A stretch of 8,092 nt of DNA, from contig JAFMIT010000077.1 in assembly GCA_017853815.1 (NCBI GenBank), forward strand, positions 1 to 8,092, written 5' to 3'. Below are positions 1 through 6,125 of this stretch, piece after piece (the stretch's first letter is position 1; every line of letters starts with the position of its first letter). A program made the position numbers and the translations under genes. The notes below the pieces were generated by a model. That model searched no databases. It saw only the letters and a list, made by a program, of their open reading frames with translations, and had not been told where the DNA came from. The stretch is from Actinomycetota bacterium. GTDB taxonomy: Bacteria; Actinomycetota; Actinomycetes; S36-B12; UBA5976.

Positions 1-174
1 GGTTGGCTCAAGGATAAGTTCGGTGTCTCGTGGCAGGTTGTGTGCAAGGACATGGAGAAGTACCTCGGTGGACCAAATCCGGCTGGCGCAGCCGCGGCTA
101 CGCAGGCGATGCTTGGGATGACCAAGATCAATCTTGAGGAAATGCGCCTCGCGTACGAGACCGCTGCTTCCTAA
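1..174 (+). CDS. VOC-superfamily (PhnB-like) protein, C-terminal end
   Basis: Only the last 57 codons are present, in frame from base 1 and ending at TAA 172-174. The fragment opens with GWLKDKFGVSWQVV, which closely resembles the signature near the end of PhnB-like (3-demethylubiquinone methyltransferase-like) proteins of the vicinal oxygen chelate fold. It is followed by a short helical tail with TQAMLGMTKINLEEMRLAYE, where the family usually has 'MQAMLxMxKIDIxxLxxAY'. Family members normally read WQIVP at the signature, and here it is WQVVC. Such proteins are small cytoplasmic beta-alpha-beta proteins, often annotated as glyoxalase/bleomycin-resistance-like, and their substrates are mostly unknown. 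The start lies outside the window. The gene converges on the HAD hydrolase gene and the two stop codons overlap, leaving no room for a terminator between them. The family call is fairly secure; the function is not. Confidence 0.75.
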   Translation, partial: GWLKDKFGVSWQVVCKDMEKYLGGPNPAGAAAATQAMLGMTKINLEEMRLAYETAAS

Positions 175-908
175 AGCAGGTCGATGACTGTTCCTGCGAC
201 AATCGAGCGCAGGTCTTCGACGGTGACTTGTTCCAGAGAGGCAACCCTGCTGCGTTGTGGTGCCGCAGGAATTGGCACGAGAAACTTCACTCCGAGCGTA
301 TGCATGCCGGCAGCCTCAGCAGACGTGATGCCGGTGACAGAATCTTCAAGGGCCACGCACTCAGCAGGCTCAACTCCGAGAGCCGCTGCGGCCGTCAGGT
401 AAGGCTCGGGATGCGGCTTGCCATTGGCCACCATGTCGCCAGTGATAAGCGCACCGAAGGTGCCTGCGGGAAGCGCTTCGGCCACCACTCCCGCGAGGTT
501 TGAGTAAGACATCGTCACGAGAGCGCACGGAATGCCCGCGGCCGTGATGCTCTGCAGGAGTTGCTGGGCGCCTGGTCGCCAAGGGATACCGTGTTCGCGC
601 ACCTGCGCAATTACTCGCTCGAGCAGGTCGTTGACGATTTCGATGTCTGTGCCTTTGATGCCGCCGCGCTCGCGCAGTTGTTGTGCGCTGAAGGTGAGGT
701 CATTGCCGACGAGGGTGAGACCGTCCTCATGGGTCCAGTGGCCGCCGTCGCGCTCCGCGAGTTCTAGCTCGGCGTGAATCCAGTAAGGCTCAGTGTCGAC
801 GAGAGTCCCGTCCATATCCCACATGACGGCGGCTGGAAGTGAGGGACTCGTGGGCACCCGCGAAGGGTAGTCGCTGCCTAGGTAGCGCAAAGGCGCAGTC
901 CGAAGCAT
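171..908 (-). CDS. HAD-superfamily hydrolase (beta-phosphoglucomutase/phosphatase-like)
   Basis: This is a 245-residue haloacid dehalogenase-type hydrolase with all four motifs. Motif I is WDMDGTLVDTEPYW, with Asp31 as nucleophile and Asp33 as acid/base. Motif II is the Thr of ALVTMSYSN (Thr132). Motif III is Lys164 in GKPHPEPYL. Motif IV is ALEDSVTGITSAEAAG (Glu188, Asp189). The residues between motifs I and II form a helical C1 cap, as in the phosphoglycolate phosphatase/beta-phosphoglucomutase branch. These enzymes transfer phosphate through an aspartyl-phosphate, need Mg2+ and are cytosolic. The substrate cannot be read from sequence; a sugar phosphate or small metabolite phosphate is likely. 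The start is uncertain: the ATG at 908 gives 30 residues before the catalytic Asp, which is long for the family, and I see no good Shine-Dalgarno there. A GTG at 857 or an ATG at 824 are alternatives. It begins 43 bases after the DEAD-box helicase stop on the same strand, so cotranscription is plausible. Confidence 0.9.
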   Translation of the reverse strand: MLRTAPLRYLGSDYPSRVPTSPSLPAAVMWDMDGTLVDTEPYWIHAELELAERDGGHWTHEDGLTLVGNDLTFSAQQLRERGGIKGTDIEIVNDLLERVIAQVREHGIPWRPGAQQLLQSITAAGIPCALVTMSYSNLAGVVAEALPAGTFGALITGDMVANGKPHPEPYLTAAAALGVEPAECVALEDSVTGITSAEAAGMHTLGVKFLVPIPAAPQRSRVASLEQVTVEDLRSIVAGTVIDLL

Positions 909-951
909 TTCTGCATTCGAGCTGCGCCAAAGCGTTTGAGCTAATTAAGGC

Positions 952-3078
952 TTAGCGACCCTTGTGTTTTGGGCGCGGCTTGCCTTTGCGACCAGGCTTG
1001 CTGGCAGCTGAGCCTTCCCACTGAAGGTGGGCGCGACGGGCTTTGCGGTTAGACGCTGACGAGCCACCAGATGCTGGCTCGTTCTTAGCGCGACGTGAAG
1101 GTGCCGCGGTGTGACGATCTGACGCGCGATGTACTTCTTTGCGTCGTGCATCGCGACCAGTGCCATCACGGCGTTCGCGGTCGCTATCGCGACGTGGACG
1201 ATCGTCACGCGAGAAACGGTCATCACGAGAGAAGCGGTCATCACGTGGACGGTCGTCACGACGGAATTCACCGCGTGGGCGGTCGTCGCGTCGGAACTCG
1301 CCGCGTGGGCGATCATTACGGTCATCGCGTCGGAATTCACCGCGTGGACGGTCGTTGCGGTCATCGCGTCGGAATTCTCCGCGTGGGCGATCGTTGCGAT
1401 CATCACGACGGAACTCACCGCGTGGACGATCGTTGCGGTCATCTCGACGGAACTCACCGCGTGGACGATCGTCACGAGCCGGGCGATCTTCTCGTGCTGG
1501 ACGTGAATCCTGACTGAAAGATTCGCGTTCCTTGCGCAACTCATCGCGTTCGCGGCGAAGCTGCTCAAGTTCGCGTTTAATTTCATCGCGCTCAGCAGAA
1601 TCTGTGCCACCACGATCTTCGCGGCGGAACTCGCCACGTGGTCGGTCGTTGCGATCCTCGCGACGGAAGTTGTCACGGCCACCGCGGTCATCGCGACGGT
1701 CGTCATTGCCTGGACGCTTAAGCACTACGTCACGAGCACCAGCAAGTTCAGCGACGATTTCGTCTTCTGCACGTACGCGGTGATATTCAGGCTCAACGCC
1801 AGCCTTGTCCATCAGCTGCTTCACCATGCGGTTCTGCTTGACTGATGCGACTGAGATAACAAGGCCCTCAGCACCGGCGCGTGCTGTACGACCAGCGCGA
1901 TGCAAGTAATCCTTGAAGTCGCGTGGGAGATCAACGTTGAGCACCAAGTCAATGTCATCAACGTGAATACCGCGAGCTGCGACGTCTGTAGCAACGAGAA
2001 TCGAAACGCTGCCGTTCTTCAAGTTCTGAAGTGCCTTGTTGCGAGCACCCTGAGACTTGCCGCCGTGCAATGCATCGGCGCGCACGCCAATCGAGTTGAG
2101 CTCGTCGCAGATTTCGTCAGCGCCACGCTGGGTGCGAACGAACGCAATGCAGCGGCCTTCGCGGGTAGCAATAGTGCGGATAACTGCAAACTTGTCGCGA
2201 GGCTCAACCAAGAACACGTGGTGTGCCATCGTCGTGACAGAGCCAGCGTTCGGTTCAGTCGCATGCTCGACGGGATCGCTCAAGTGATTCTTGACGATGG
2301 CATCGACGCCACGGTCGAGAGTCGCTGAGAACAGCAGTCGCTGTCCGCCACGTGGCACAAAGTCCATCAGGTCATTGACGATCGGCAAGAAGCCCATGTC
2401 TGCCATCTGGTCGGCTTCGTCAAGCACAGCAATTTCGACTTCGCTGAGATCGCAGGCGCCGCGCTTGATGAGGTCCTCGAGACGACCAGGGGTCGCAACG
2501 ACGATGTCAGCACCGCGTGCGAGCGAATCAATCTGACGGTTGTACTGCGCGCCACCAATGACGAGCGAGAAGTGAAGGCCTACGAGCTGACCGAGCGGCG
2601 CGAGCGCATCGTTGACCTGCATCGCGAGTTCGCGAGTAGGAACCAAGATCATGCCGCGTGGCTTGGTGCTGTTGGACTTCTTGCCCATGAGGCGAGCGAG
2701 CAGTGGCAAACCAAAAGCAAGCGTCTTGCCTGAGCCGGTGCGGCCACGTCCGAGCACGTCACGACCATCCAGTGCGTCACCAATGGTGGCTGCCTGGATG
2801 GGGAATGGCTCGAGAATGCCGAGGGCGCCAAGGCCCTGAGCTAGCTTGTTAGGAACGCCGAGTTCAGCGAAGTCAGTTGCGTAGGGGGTGTTTTCATCGA
2901 TGTTGATGCGAACGCCACGGAAGCTGCCGGTGTCGACTTGGTGGTTGCCACCTGGGCGACCGCCGCGTCCAGCTGGACGGCCACCACGGCCGCCGCCTCC
3001 ACCGCCGCCGCGGAAGGGGCGATGATTACGGTCTTCGCGACGGCGCGAGCCATCGCGATCATTATTGCGATAGGACAT
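952..3078 (-). CDS. DEAD-box ATP-dependent RNA helicase with RGG N-terminus and RD-rich repeat tail
   Basis: This is a 708-residue cytoplasmic helicase that unwinds or remodels RNA (ribosome assembly, mRNA decay or cold adaptation are usual roles). An N-terminal Gly/Arg-rich segment (about residues 22-45) precedes the core. The Q motif has Gln95 in PFPIQAATI. The core motifs follow in order: Walker A GRTGSGKT (112-119), PTREL (147-151), TPGR (196-199), DEAD (220-223), SAT (251-253), ATDVAARG (363-370) and HRAGRTAR (393-400). After about residue 460 comes a long charged, probably disordered tail. It contains a predicted coiled coil of about 30 residues (494-522, ELEQLRRERDELRKERE), then tandem RRDDRNDRPRGEF-type repeats (about 532-606), and then a basic Lys/Arg end. 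I chose the ATG at 3078 (MSYRNNDRD) because family members often begin this way. An upstream in-frame ATG at 3141 would add 21 atypical residues and has no ribosome site. RhlE/DeaD/CsdA-like naming is possible but not resolved. HAD hydrolase follows 43 bases downstream. Confidence 0.95.
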   Translation of the reverse strand: MSYRNNDRDGSRRREDRNHRPFRGGGGGGGRGGRPAGRGGRPGGNHQVDTGSFRGVRINIDENTPYATDFAELGVPNKLAQGLGALGILEPFPIQAATIGDALDGRDVLGRGRTGSGKTLAFGLPLLARLMGKKSNSTKPRGMILVPTRELAMQVNDALAPLGQLVGLHFSLVIGGAQYNRQIDSLARGADIVVATPGRLEDLIKRGACDLSEVEIAVLDEADQMADMGFLPIVNDLMDFVPRGGQRLLFSATLDRGVDAIVKNHLSDPVEHATEPNAGSVTTMAHHVFLVEPRDKFAVIRTIATREGRCIAFVRTQRGADEICDELNSIGVRADALHGGKSQGARNKALQNLKNGSVSILVATDVAARGIHVDDIDLVLNVDLPRDFKDYLHRAGRTARAGAEGLVISVASVKQNRMVKQLMDKAGVEPEYHRVRAEDEIVAELAGARDVVLKRPGNDDRRDDRGGRDNFRREDRNDRPRGEFRREDRGGTDSAERDEIKRELEQLRRERDELRKERESFSQDSRPAREDRPARDDRPRGEFRRDDRNDRPRGEFRRDDRNDRPRGEFRRDDRNDRPRGEFRRDDRNDRPRGEFRRDDRPRGEFRRDDRPRDDRFSRDDRFSRDDRPRRDSDRERRDGTGRDARRKEVHRASDRHTAAPSRRAKNEPASGGSSASNRKARRAHLQWEGSAASKPGRKGKPRPKHKGR
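1261..1485 (-). repeat. Tandem 39-bp/30-bp coding repeats in the helicase tail
   Basis: The plus-strand motif (a/t)cggaa(c/t)tc, complement of the Gly-Glu-Phe-Arg codons, recurs at 1261, 1291, 1330, 1369, 1408 and 1447. The spacings are 30, 39, 39, 39 and 39 bases, all multiples of three, so the frame is kept. The 39-bp unit encodes RRDDRNDRPRGEF; the 30-bp unit lacks the three residues R-N-D. Degenerate DDRPR/DDRFSR units continue to about 1195, and a separate older copy lies near 1615-1665. Third-position differences between copies show that they are not all recent duplicates. The likely role is a low-complexity RNA-binding tail. Confidence 0.9.
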
Positions 3079-3220
3079 GAAGAAACGAACTCTCAAATAT
3101 GGGCTGCGAACCTTTTCAGGACCAGCGTGCAAGCGCGTCATCGTGCTGCAACGTCACCATATGAGAGTGAAGATCAGAACAGACGGGCACATCTGCTAGA
3201 TGCAGAAGCGGGCTAAGGGT

Positions 3221-3248
3221 AACTTACAAATCGCGCCATCTTTACCAA
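3221..3248 (-). promoter_or_regulatory. Candidate promoter for the DEAD-box helicase gene
   Basis: Read on the minus strand, TTGGTA (3248-3243) and TAAGTT (3226-3221) form a -35/-10 pair with a 16-base spacer. TAAGTT fits the TANNNT pattern of actinobacterial housekeeping promoters; the -35 is only partly matched. The start point would be near 3214, giving a 5' leader of about 135 bases before the ATG at 3078. Long leaders are common on cold-shock-type helicase mRNAs. This is a by-eye match only. Confidence 0.3.
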
Positions 3249-3266
3249 ATCGAAATATTCTCACCG

Positions 3267-3315
3267 CAACTGGTACTTCCAGCGCAGCTGCCAGCTACAT
3301 CTGACGTACCAGTTG
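3267..3315. repeat. 10-bp perfect inverted repeat downstream of the dioxygenase gene
   Basis: CAACTGGTAC at 3267-3276 is matched by its exact complement GTACCAGTTG at 3306-3315, with 29 bases between. It lies 13 bases past the dioxygenase stop and upstream of the candidate helicase promoter. It could be a stem-loop that ends or stabilises the dioxygenase transcript, although there is no T-run after it on the minus strand. It could instead be a pair of operator half-sites. The gap 3079-3327 holds nothing else I can support apart from the candidate promoter. Confidence 0.55.
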
Positions 3316-3327
3316 GGGTGGAAGTGC

Positions 3328-4098
3328 TTAGGAAACTTGGAAAGAGCGCTTCGACAGGCCGTACCAAAAACCGTCGATGGTGCTGTTGATGCCGGCTGAG
3401 GCGTCGGTCGCGAGGCCGAGCGTCAAGTACATGGGCACCAAGTGGTCAGCAGTGGGGTGTGCGTACTTGAAAGCTGGTGCTGCGCGGTAGTTCATCAACG
3501 ATTCAACGTCGCCACGGACGAGGGCTTCGTTGGCCCACGCATCAAAATCTGCTGACCAACCTGGTGCGGCCTGATTCGCGCCGCGAGACATATCGGTGAA
3601 CGGCAAGCCGTGCGTCAGGAAGCCAGAACCAATAATCAACACACCTTCGTCGCGCAAGGGCCGCAGCCGCTGTCCAATCTCAAACAGCTTCAGCGGGTCT
3701 TCAGTCGGCACAGACATCTGAAGTACTGGAATGTTGGCGTCCGGATACATGATCATCAGAGGCACATAGGCGCCGTGATCGAGACCGCGCGTCGGTGCCT
3801 GGTGCAAAGGCTCGTTGTCGGGCATGAGAGAGGCGACGCGAGCTGCTAGCTCGGGAGCACCAGGAGCCGCGTACTGCAGTTGGTAGTACTTCTCTGGGAA
3901 GCCGTAGAAGTCGTAGATCAGCGGAACAGGCGTGGTCGCGCCGACCATCAGCGGGGCGGACTCCCAGTGGGCGCTGATGACGAGGATCGCCTTCGGCGTT
4001 GGCAGGTCCGCTGCCCACGCTTGAAGTTCGCTGCGCCATTGTGGGTGCTCCAAAAGTGGAGGGGCGCCGTGGCCGATATAGAGCGATGGCATCTGCAT
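3328..4098 (-). CDS. LigB/DODA-family extradiol ring-cleavage dioxygenase
   Basis: This is a 256-residue class III extradiol dioxygenase of the 4,5-DOPA dioxygenase (YgiD-like) type. These cytosolic enzymes use a metal ion (Fe2+ or, in some structures, Zn2+) to open catechol rings. Conserved histidines are visible: GHG near the start (His10), SAHW (His44), LDHGAYVP (His108), SGFLTHG (His163) and DHLVP (His219). The GHG, SAHW and THG histidines match the family's metal ligands, and the DHG histidine matches its catalytic base. The length is typical. The reading frame also has a GTG at 4113, which adds five residues. I prefer the ATG at 4098 because a promoter with correct spacing places +1 on this codon, which would leave the GTG untranscribed; another ATG lies two codons further on. 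Natural substrates of this family are often unknown, and protection against catechols or quinones is a reasonable guess. The gene is divergent from pckG and appears to be transcribed alone. Confidence 0.92.
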   Translation of the reverse strand: MQMPSLYIGHGAPPLLEHPQWRSELQAWAADLPTPKAILVISAHWESAPLMVGATTPVPLIYDFYGFPEKYYQLQYAAPGAPELAARVASLMPDNEPLHQAPTRGLDHGAYVPLMIMYPDANIPVLQMSVPTEDPLKLFEIGQRLRPLRDEGVLIIGSGFLTHGLPFTDMSRGANQAAPGWSADFDAWANEALVRGDVESLMNYRAAPAFKYAHPTADHLVPMYLTLGLATDASAGINSTIDGFWYGLSKRSFQVS

Positions 4099-4104
4099 GG
4101 GAGC

Positions 4105-4133
4105 AACGTACACCGCTTTAGTTGAATGTTCAA
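4105..4133 (-). promoter_or_regulatory. Dioxygenase promoter, predicted leaderless start
   Basis: On the minus strand, TTGAAC (4133-4128) is followed after exactly 17 bases by TACGTT (4110-4105), a TANNNT -10 box. Six bases later comes the ATG at 4098. If that A is +1, the -10 box occupies -12 to -7, the standard position. The transcript would then have no leader, which is common in actinobacteria and explains the lack of a Shine-Dalgarno sequence. Confidence 0.6.
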
Positions 4134-4137
4134 CTAA
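4118..4137. promoter_or_regulatory. Palindromic operator, MarR-like, over the dioxygenase -35 box
   Basis: TTAGTTGAA (4118-4126) and TTCAACTAA (4129-4137) are perfect 9-base inverted arms separated by TG. From memory, arms of this AGTTGAA type resemble operators of MarR-family repressors, many of which sense phenolics or quinones. The site covers the whole -35 hexamer of the dioxygenase promoter, so a bound protein would block RNA polymerase. No regulator gene is in the window. It lies 111 bases before the pckG start, so any effect on pckG is less certain. Confidence 0.65.
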
Positions 4138-4236
4138 GCAGCTTTGGAGAAGCTCAGGACTTTTGACCGTGGATTCCGCTAGGCGGGAAGAGCAGACTGA
4201 CGAACAGGTAAGAACAGAAAATTGACGGGCGTGTCG

Positions 4237-4242
4237 AAGGAG
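4237..4242 (+). promoter_or_regulatory. Shine-Dalgarno site that fixes the pckG start
   Basis: AAGGAG sits six bases before the ATG at 4249. This rules against the in-frame TTG at 4222, which would place the site inside the coding region. The rest of 4138-4236 shows a TTGACC at 4163 but no matching -10 box, so I cannot place the pckG promoter. Confidence 0.8.
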
Positions 4243-4248
4243 ATCGTG

Positions 4249-6057
4249 ATGTCGGTTCTAGAAGTTGTCAAAGCCCCCACGAAGAATGCCAAGTTGCTCG
4301 CGTGGGTAGAAGAAGTTGCCCAACTCACCCAGCCAGATCGCATCGTATGGTGCGATGGTTCGCAAGAGGAGTGGGACCGCCTCACCACCCAGCTGGTGGA
4401 CGCGGGCACGTTGATTCGGCTCAATCCCGAGCTGCGACCCAACTCATTCCTAGCCCGCTCGAACCCGCTCGATGTGGCACGCGTCGAAGACCGCACTTTC
4501 ATTTGTAGCGAGCGAGAAGCGGACGCAGGCCCCACCAACCACTGGATGCATCCAGATGAAATGCGCGAAACCCTTCGACCTCTTTTCGAAGGATGCATGC
4601 GCGGTCGCACGATGTATGTCATTCCATTTTCGATGGGCCCACTGGGTTCTCGCATCTCGCAGCTTGGCGTTGAGATCAGCGATAGTCCTTACGTCGTCAT
4701 CAACATGCGCATCATGACCCGCATGGGACAAGCCGCACTCGATCTCATCGGTGACGACGGCGATTTTGTTCCGGCTGTGCACTCTGTCGGCATGCCACTC
4801 GTCGACGGCGCCGAAGATGTTCCTTGGCCATGCAACGAAACTAAGTACATCACGCACTTTCCGGCAACACACGAGATCTGGAGCTTCGGATCTGGTTACG
4901 GCGGCAACGCGTTGCTAGGCAAAAAGTGCTTTGCTTTGCGCATCGCATCTGTGATGGGGCGAGATCAAGACTGGCTTGCAGAACACATGCTGATCCTTAA
5001 ACTCACTTCACCACTTAACGAAAGTCACTACATCGCGGCCGCATTCCCATCTGCCTGCGGCAAAACAAATCTTGCAATGCTTGAGCCCACGCTTCCTGGT
5101 TGGAAAGTTGAAACCGTCGGTGACGACATTTGCTGGATGCGTTGGGGTGACGACGGCCAGCTCTATGCCATCAATCCAGAGGCGGGTTTCTTTGGTGTGG
5201 CCCCAGGAACGAGTATGCAGACCAACGCCAACGCCGTGCATTCCGTTCGCGCCAACAGCATTTTCACCAATGTTGCGCTGACTGATGATGGTGACATTTG
5301 GTGGGAAGGACTCACCGACGAGCCACCAGCACACCTCATCGATTGGAAAGGCAACGATTGGACCCCTGAATCTGGAGTGCCCTCGAGTCATCCCAATTCA
5401 CGATTCACAGCGCCTGCTTCTCAGTGCCCATCCATCGCGTCGAACTGGGAAGACCCAGCCGGTGTGCCAATCCATGCAATCTTGTTCGGTGGTCGGCGTG
5501 CCACCAACGTTCCGCTCATCACCGAGGCATACGACTGGCAGCACGGCGTGTTCATGGGTGCGACCATCGCCTCGGAGCAGACTGCGGCTGCTGAAGGCAC
5601 GGTAGGCGAATTGCGTCGCGATCCTTTCGCGATGCTCCCATTCTGCGGTTACAACATGGCGCAGTACTGGGGTCACTGGCTGCAGATTGGCAAGGAGACC
5701 GACACCATCAAATTGCCTCACATCTATCAGGTCAACTGGTTCCGCAAGAAGGACGGCAAATTCCTGTGGCCGGGCTTTGGCGAGAACTCACGCGTGCTCG
5801 CCTGGATCATTGATCGCCTTGAAGGTCACGGTGGCTCGGTCGACACTCCACTCGGTCGCGTGCCAGCACCGGGAGCTCTCGACATCGACGGCCTCGGCAT
5901 GACTGATGAAGCCATGCATGAGCTGTTTCGCATTGATCCAGACTCCTGGCTTGCAGAATGCGCGCTCACCGAAAATTACTTCCGACAGTTCGGAGACTCT
6001 CTGCCTCCAGAAATGTTGGACGAGCTCAACAATTTGCGAGCTCGACTGCTTCAGTAG
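4249..6057 (+). CDS. pckG: Phosphoenolpyruvate carboxykinase (GTP)
   Basis: This 602-residue cytosolic enzyme converts oxaloacetate and GTP to phosphoenolpyruvate, CO2 and GDP, the entry step of gluconeogenesis; it can also run in reverse. It is full length for the GTP class. Visible motifs are GGNALLGKKCFALR (metal-binding Lys near 226), LAEHML (His near 246), the P-loop AFPSACGKTNL with the hyper-reactive Cys near 270 and Lys near 272, and the kinase-2 motif GDDICWM with Asp292/293. FGGRRATNVPL (about 413-423) follows, and the C-terminal NWFRKKDGKFLWPGFGENSR (about 496-515) contributes to the guanine-nucleotide side. No key residue appears to be missing. The start follows from the AAGGAG six bases upstream. 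It is divergent from the dioxygenase gene and followed by argF 68 bases downstream, with a strong hairpin between, so it is probably expressed on its own with at most partial read-through. GTP-type PEPCK is typical of actinobacteria. Confidence 0.98.
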   Translation: MSVLEVVKAPTKNAKLLAWVEEVAQLTQPDRIVWCDGSQEEWDRLTTQLVDAGTLIRLNPELRPNSFLARSNPLDVARVEDRTFICSEREADAGPTNHWMHPDEMRETLRPLFEGCMRGRTMYVIPFSMGPLGSRISQLGVEISDSPYVVINMRIMTRMGQAALDLIGDDGDFVPAVHSVGMPLVDGAEDVPWPCNETKYITHFPATHEIWSFGSGYGGNALLGKKCFALRIASVMGRDQDWLAEHMLILKLTSPLNESHYIAAAFPSACGKTNLAMLEPTLPGWKVETVGDDICWMRWGDDGQLYAINPEAGFFGVAPGTSMQTNANAVHSVRANSIFTNVALTDDGDIWWEGLTDEPPAHLIDWKGNDWTPESGVPSSHPNSRFTAPASQCPSIASNWEDPAGVPIHAILFGGRRATNVPLITEAYDWQHGVFMGATIASEQTAAAEGTVGELRRDPFAMLPFCGYNMAQYWGHWLQIGKETDTIKLPHIYQVNWFRKKDGKFLWPGFGENSRVLAWIIDRLEGHGGSVDTPLGRVPAPGALDIDGLGMTDEAMHELFRIDPDSWLAECALTENYFRQFGDSLPPEMLDELNNLRARLLQ

Positions 6058-6065
6058 TCATAGCT

Positions 6066-6125
6066 GCCTCCTGCGCTCCGACACGTCCCGTTCGGTAGCC
6101 TTACCGCTTAGCGCAGGAGGCTTTT
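6066..6125 (+). terminator. Terminator-like hairpin between pckG and argF, occluding the argF ribosome site
   Basis: GCCTCCTGCGCT (6066-6077) pairs perfectly with AGCGCAGGAGGC (6110-6121) to form a 12-bp, GC-rich stem. The right arm is followed at once by TTTT (6122-6125) and then the argF ATG. The 32-base loop contains a smaller hairpin, CGGTA (6093-6097) with TACCG (6102-6106). The stem plus short T-run fits an intrinsic terminator after pckG. The right arm also contains the complete argF Shine-Dalgarno sequence, so the same stem would hide it. The loop is long and the T-run short, so termination may be only partial. Confidence 0.55.
6115..6120 (+). promoter_or_regulatory. argF Shine-Dalgarno sequence, inside a hairpin stem
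   Basis: AGGAGG is a full-strength ribosome site five bases before the ATG at 6126, and it fixes that start. All six bases are paired in the 12-bp stem with CCTCCT at 6067-6072. Translation from a read-through transcript should therefore need the stem opened, or a transcript that begins after the left arm. Confidence 0.85.

Noticed and set aside
909..951. A terminator between the DEAD-box helicase and HAD genes
   Set aside because: Only weak, interrupted pairing (AGCT arms with a CGC/GCG core) and no T-run are visible.
1195..1485. CRISPR-like array, judged from regular spacing of repeated sequence
   Set aside because: The units are contiguous, in frame, lack unique spacers, and encode part of a helicase.
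945..1706. A 253-codon minus-strand open frame and three plus-strand open frames (about 1095-1517, 1129-1506, 1139-1513) across the helicase tail
   Set aside because: They arise because the repeat units are multiples of three and free of stops in several frames. Their products are low-complexity and unlike known proteins, whereas the helicase frame carries complete motifs.
3079..3141. An N-terminal extension of the DEAD-box helicase from the ATG at 3141
   Set aside because: It lacks a Shine-Dalgarno site and the added 21 residues do not look like the family; the MSYRNNDRD start at 3078 fits better. It is not fully excluded, because the candidate promoter lies upstream of both.
4163..4198. 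TTGACC followed by CAGACT as a pckG promoter
   Set aside because: The spacer would be 24 bases, too long, and no TANNNT box sits 16-18 bases after TTGACC.
4222..4248. An in-frame TTG start for pckG at 4222
   Set aside because: AAGGAG lies inside this stretch, six bases before the ATG at 4249, so the ATG is the likely start.
4179..4655. A 158-codon minus-strand open frame antisense to the start of pckG
   Set aside because: The product shows no recognisable motif, and the plus strand encodes a clearly conserved enzyme over most of the same bases.
5008..5391. A 127-codon minus-strand open frame inside pckG
   Set aside because: It is opposite the P-loop region of PEP carboxykinase, has no motif, and is explained by codon bias.
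6034..6062. TTGCGA at 6034 with a -10 near 6057 as an argF promoter within the end of pckG
   Set aside because: No hexamer at correct spacing matches TANNNT, so the support is too weak to list.
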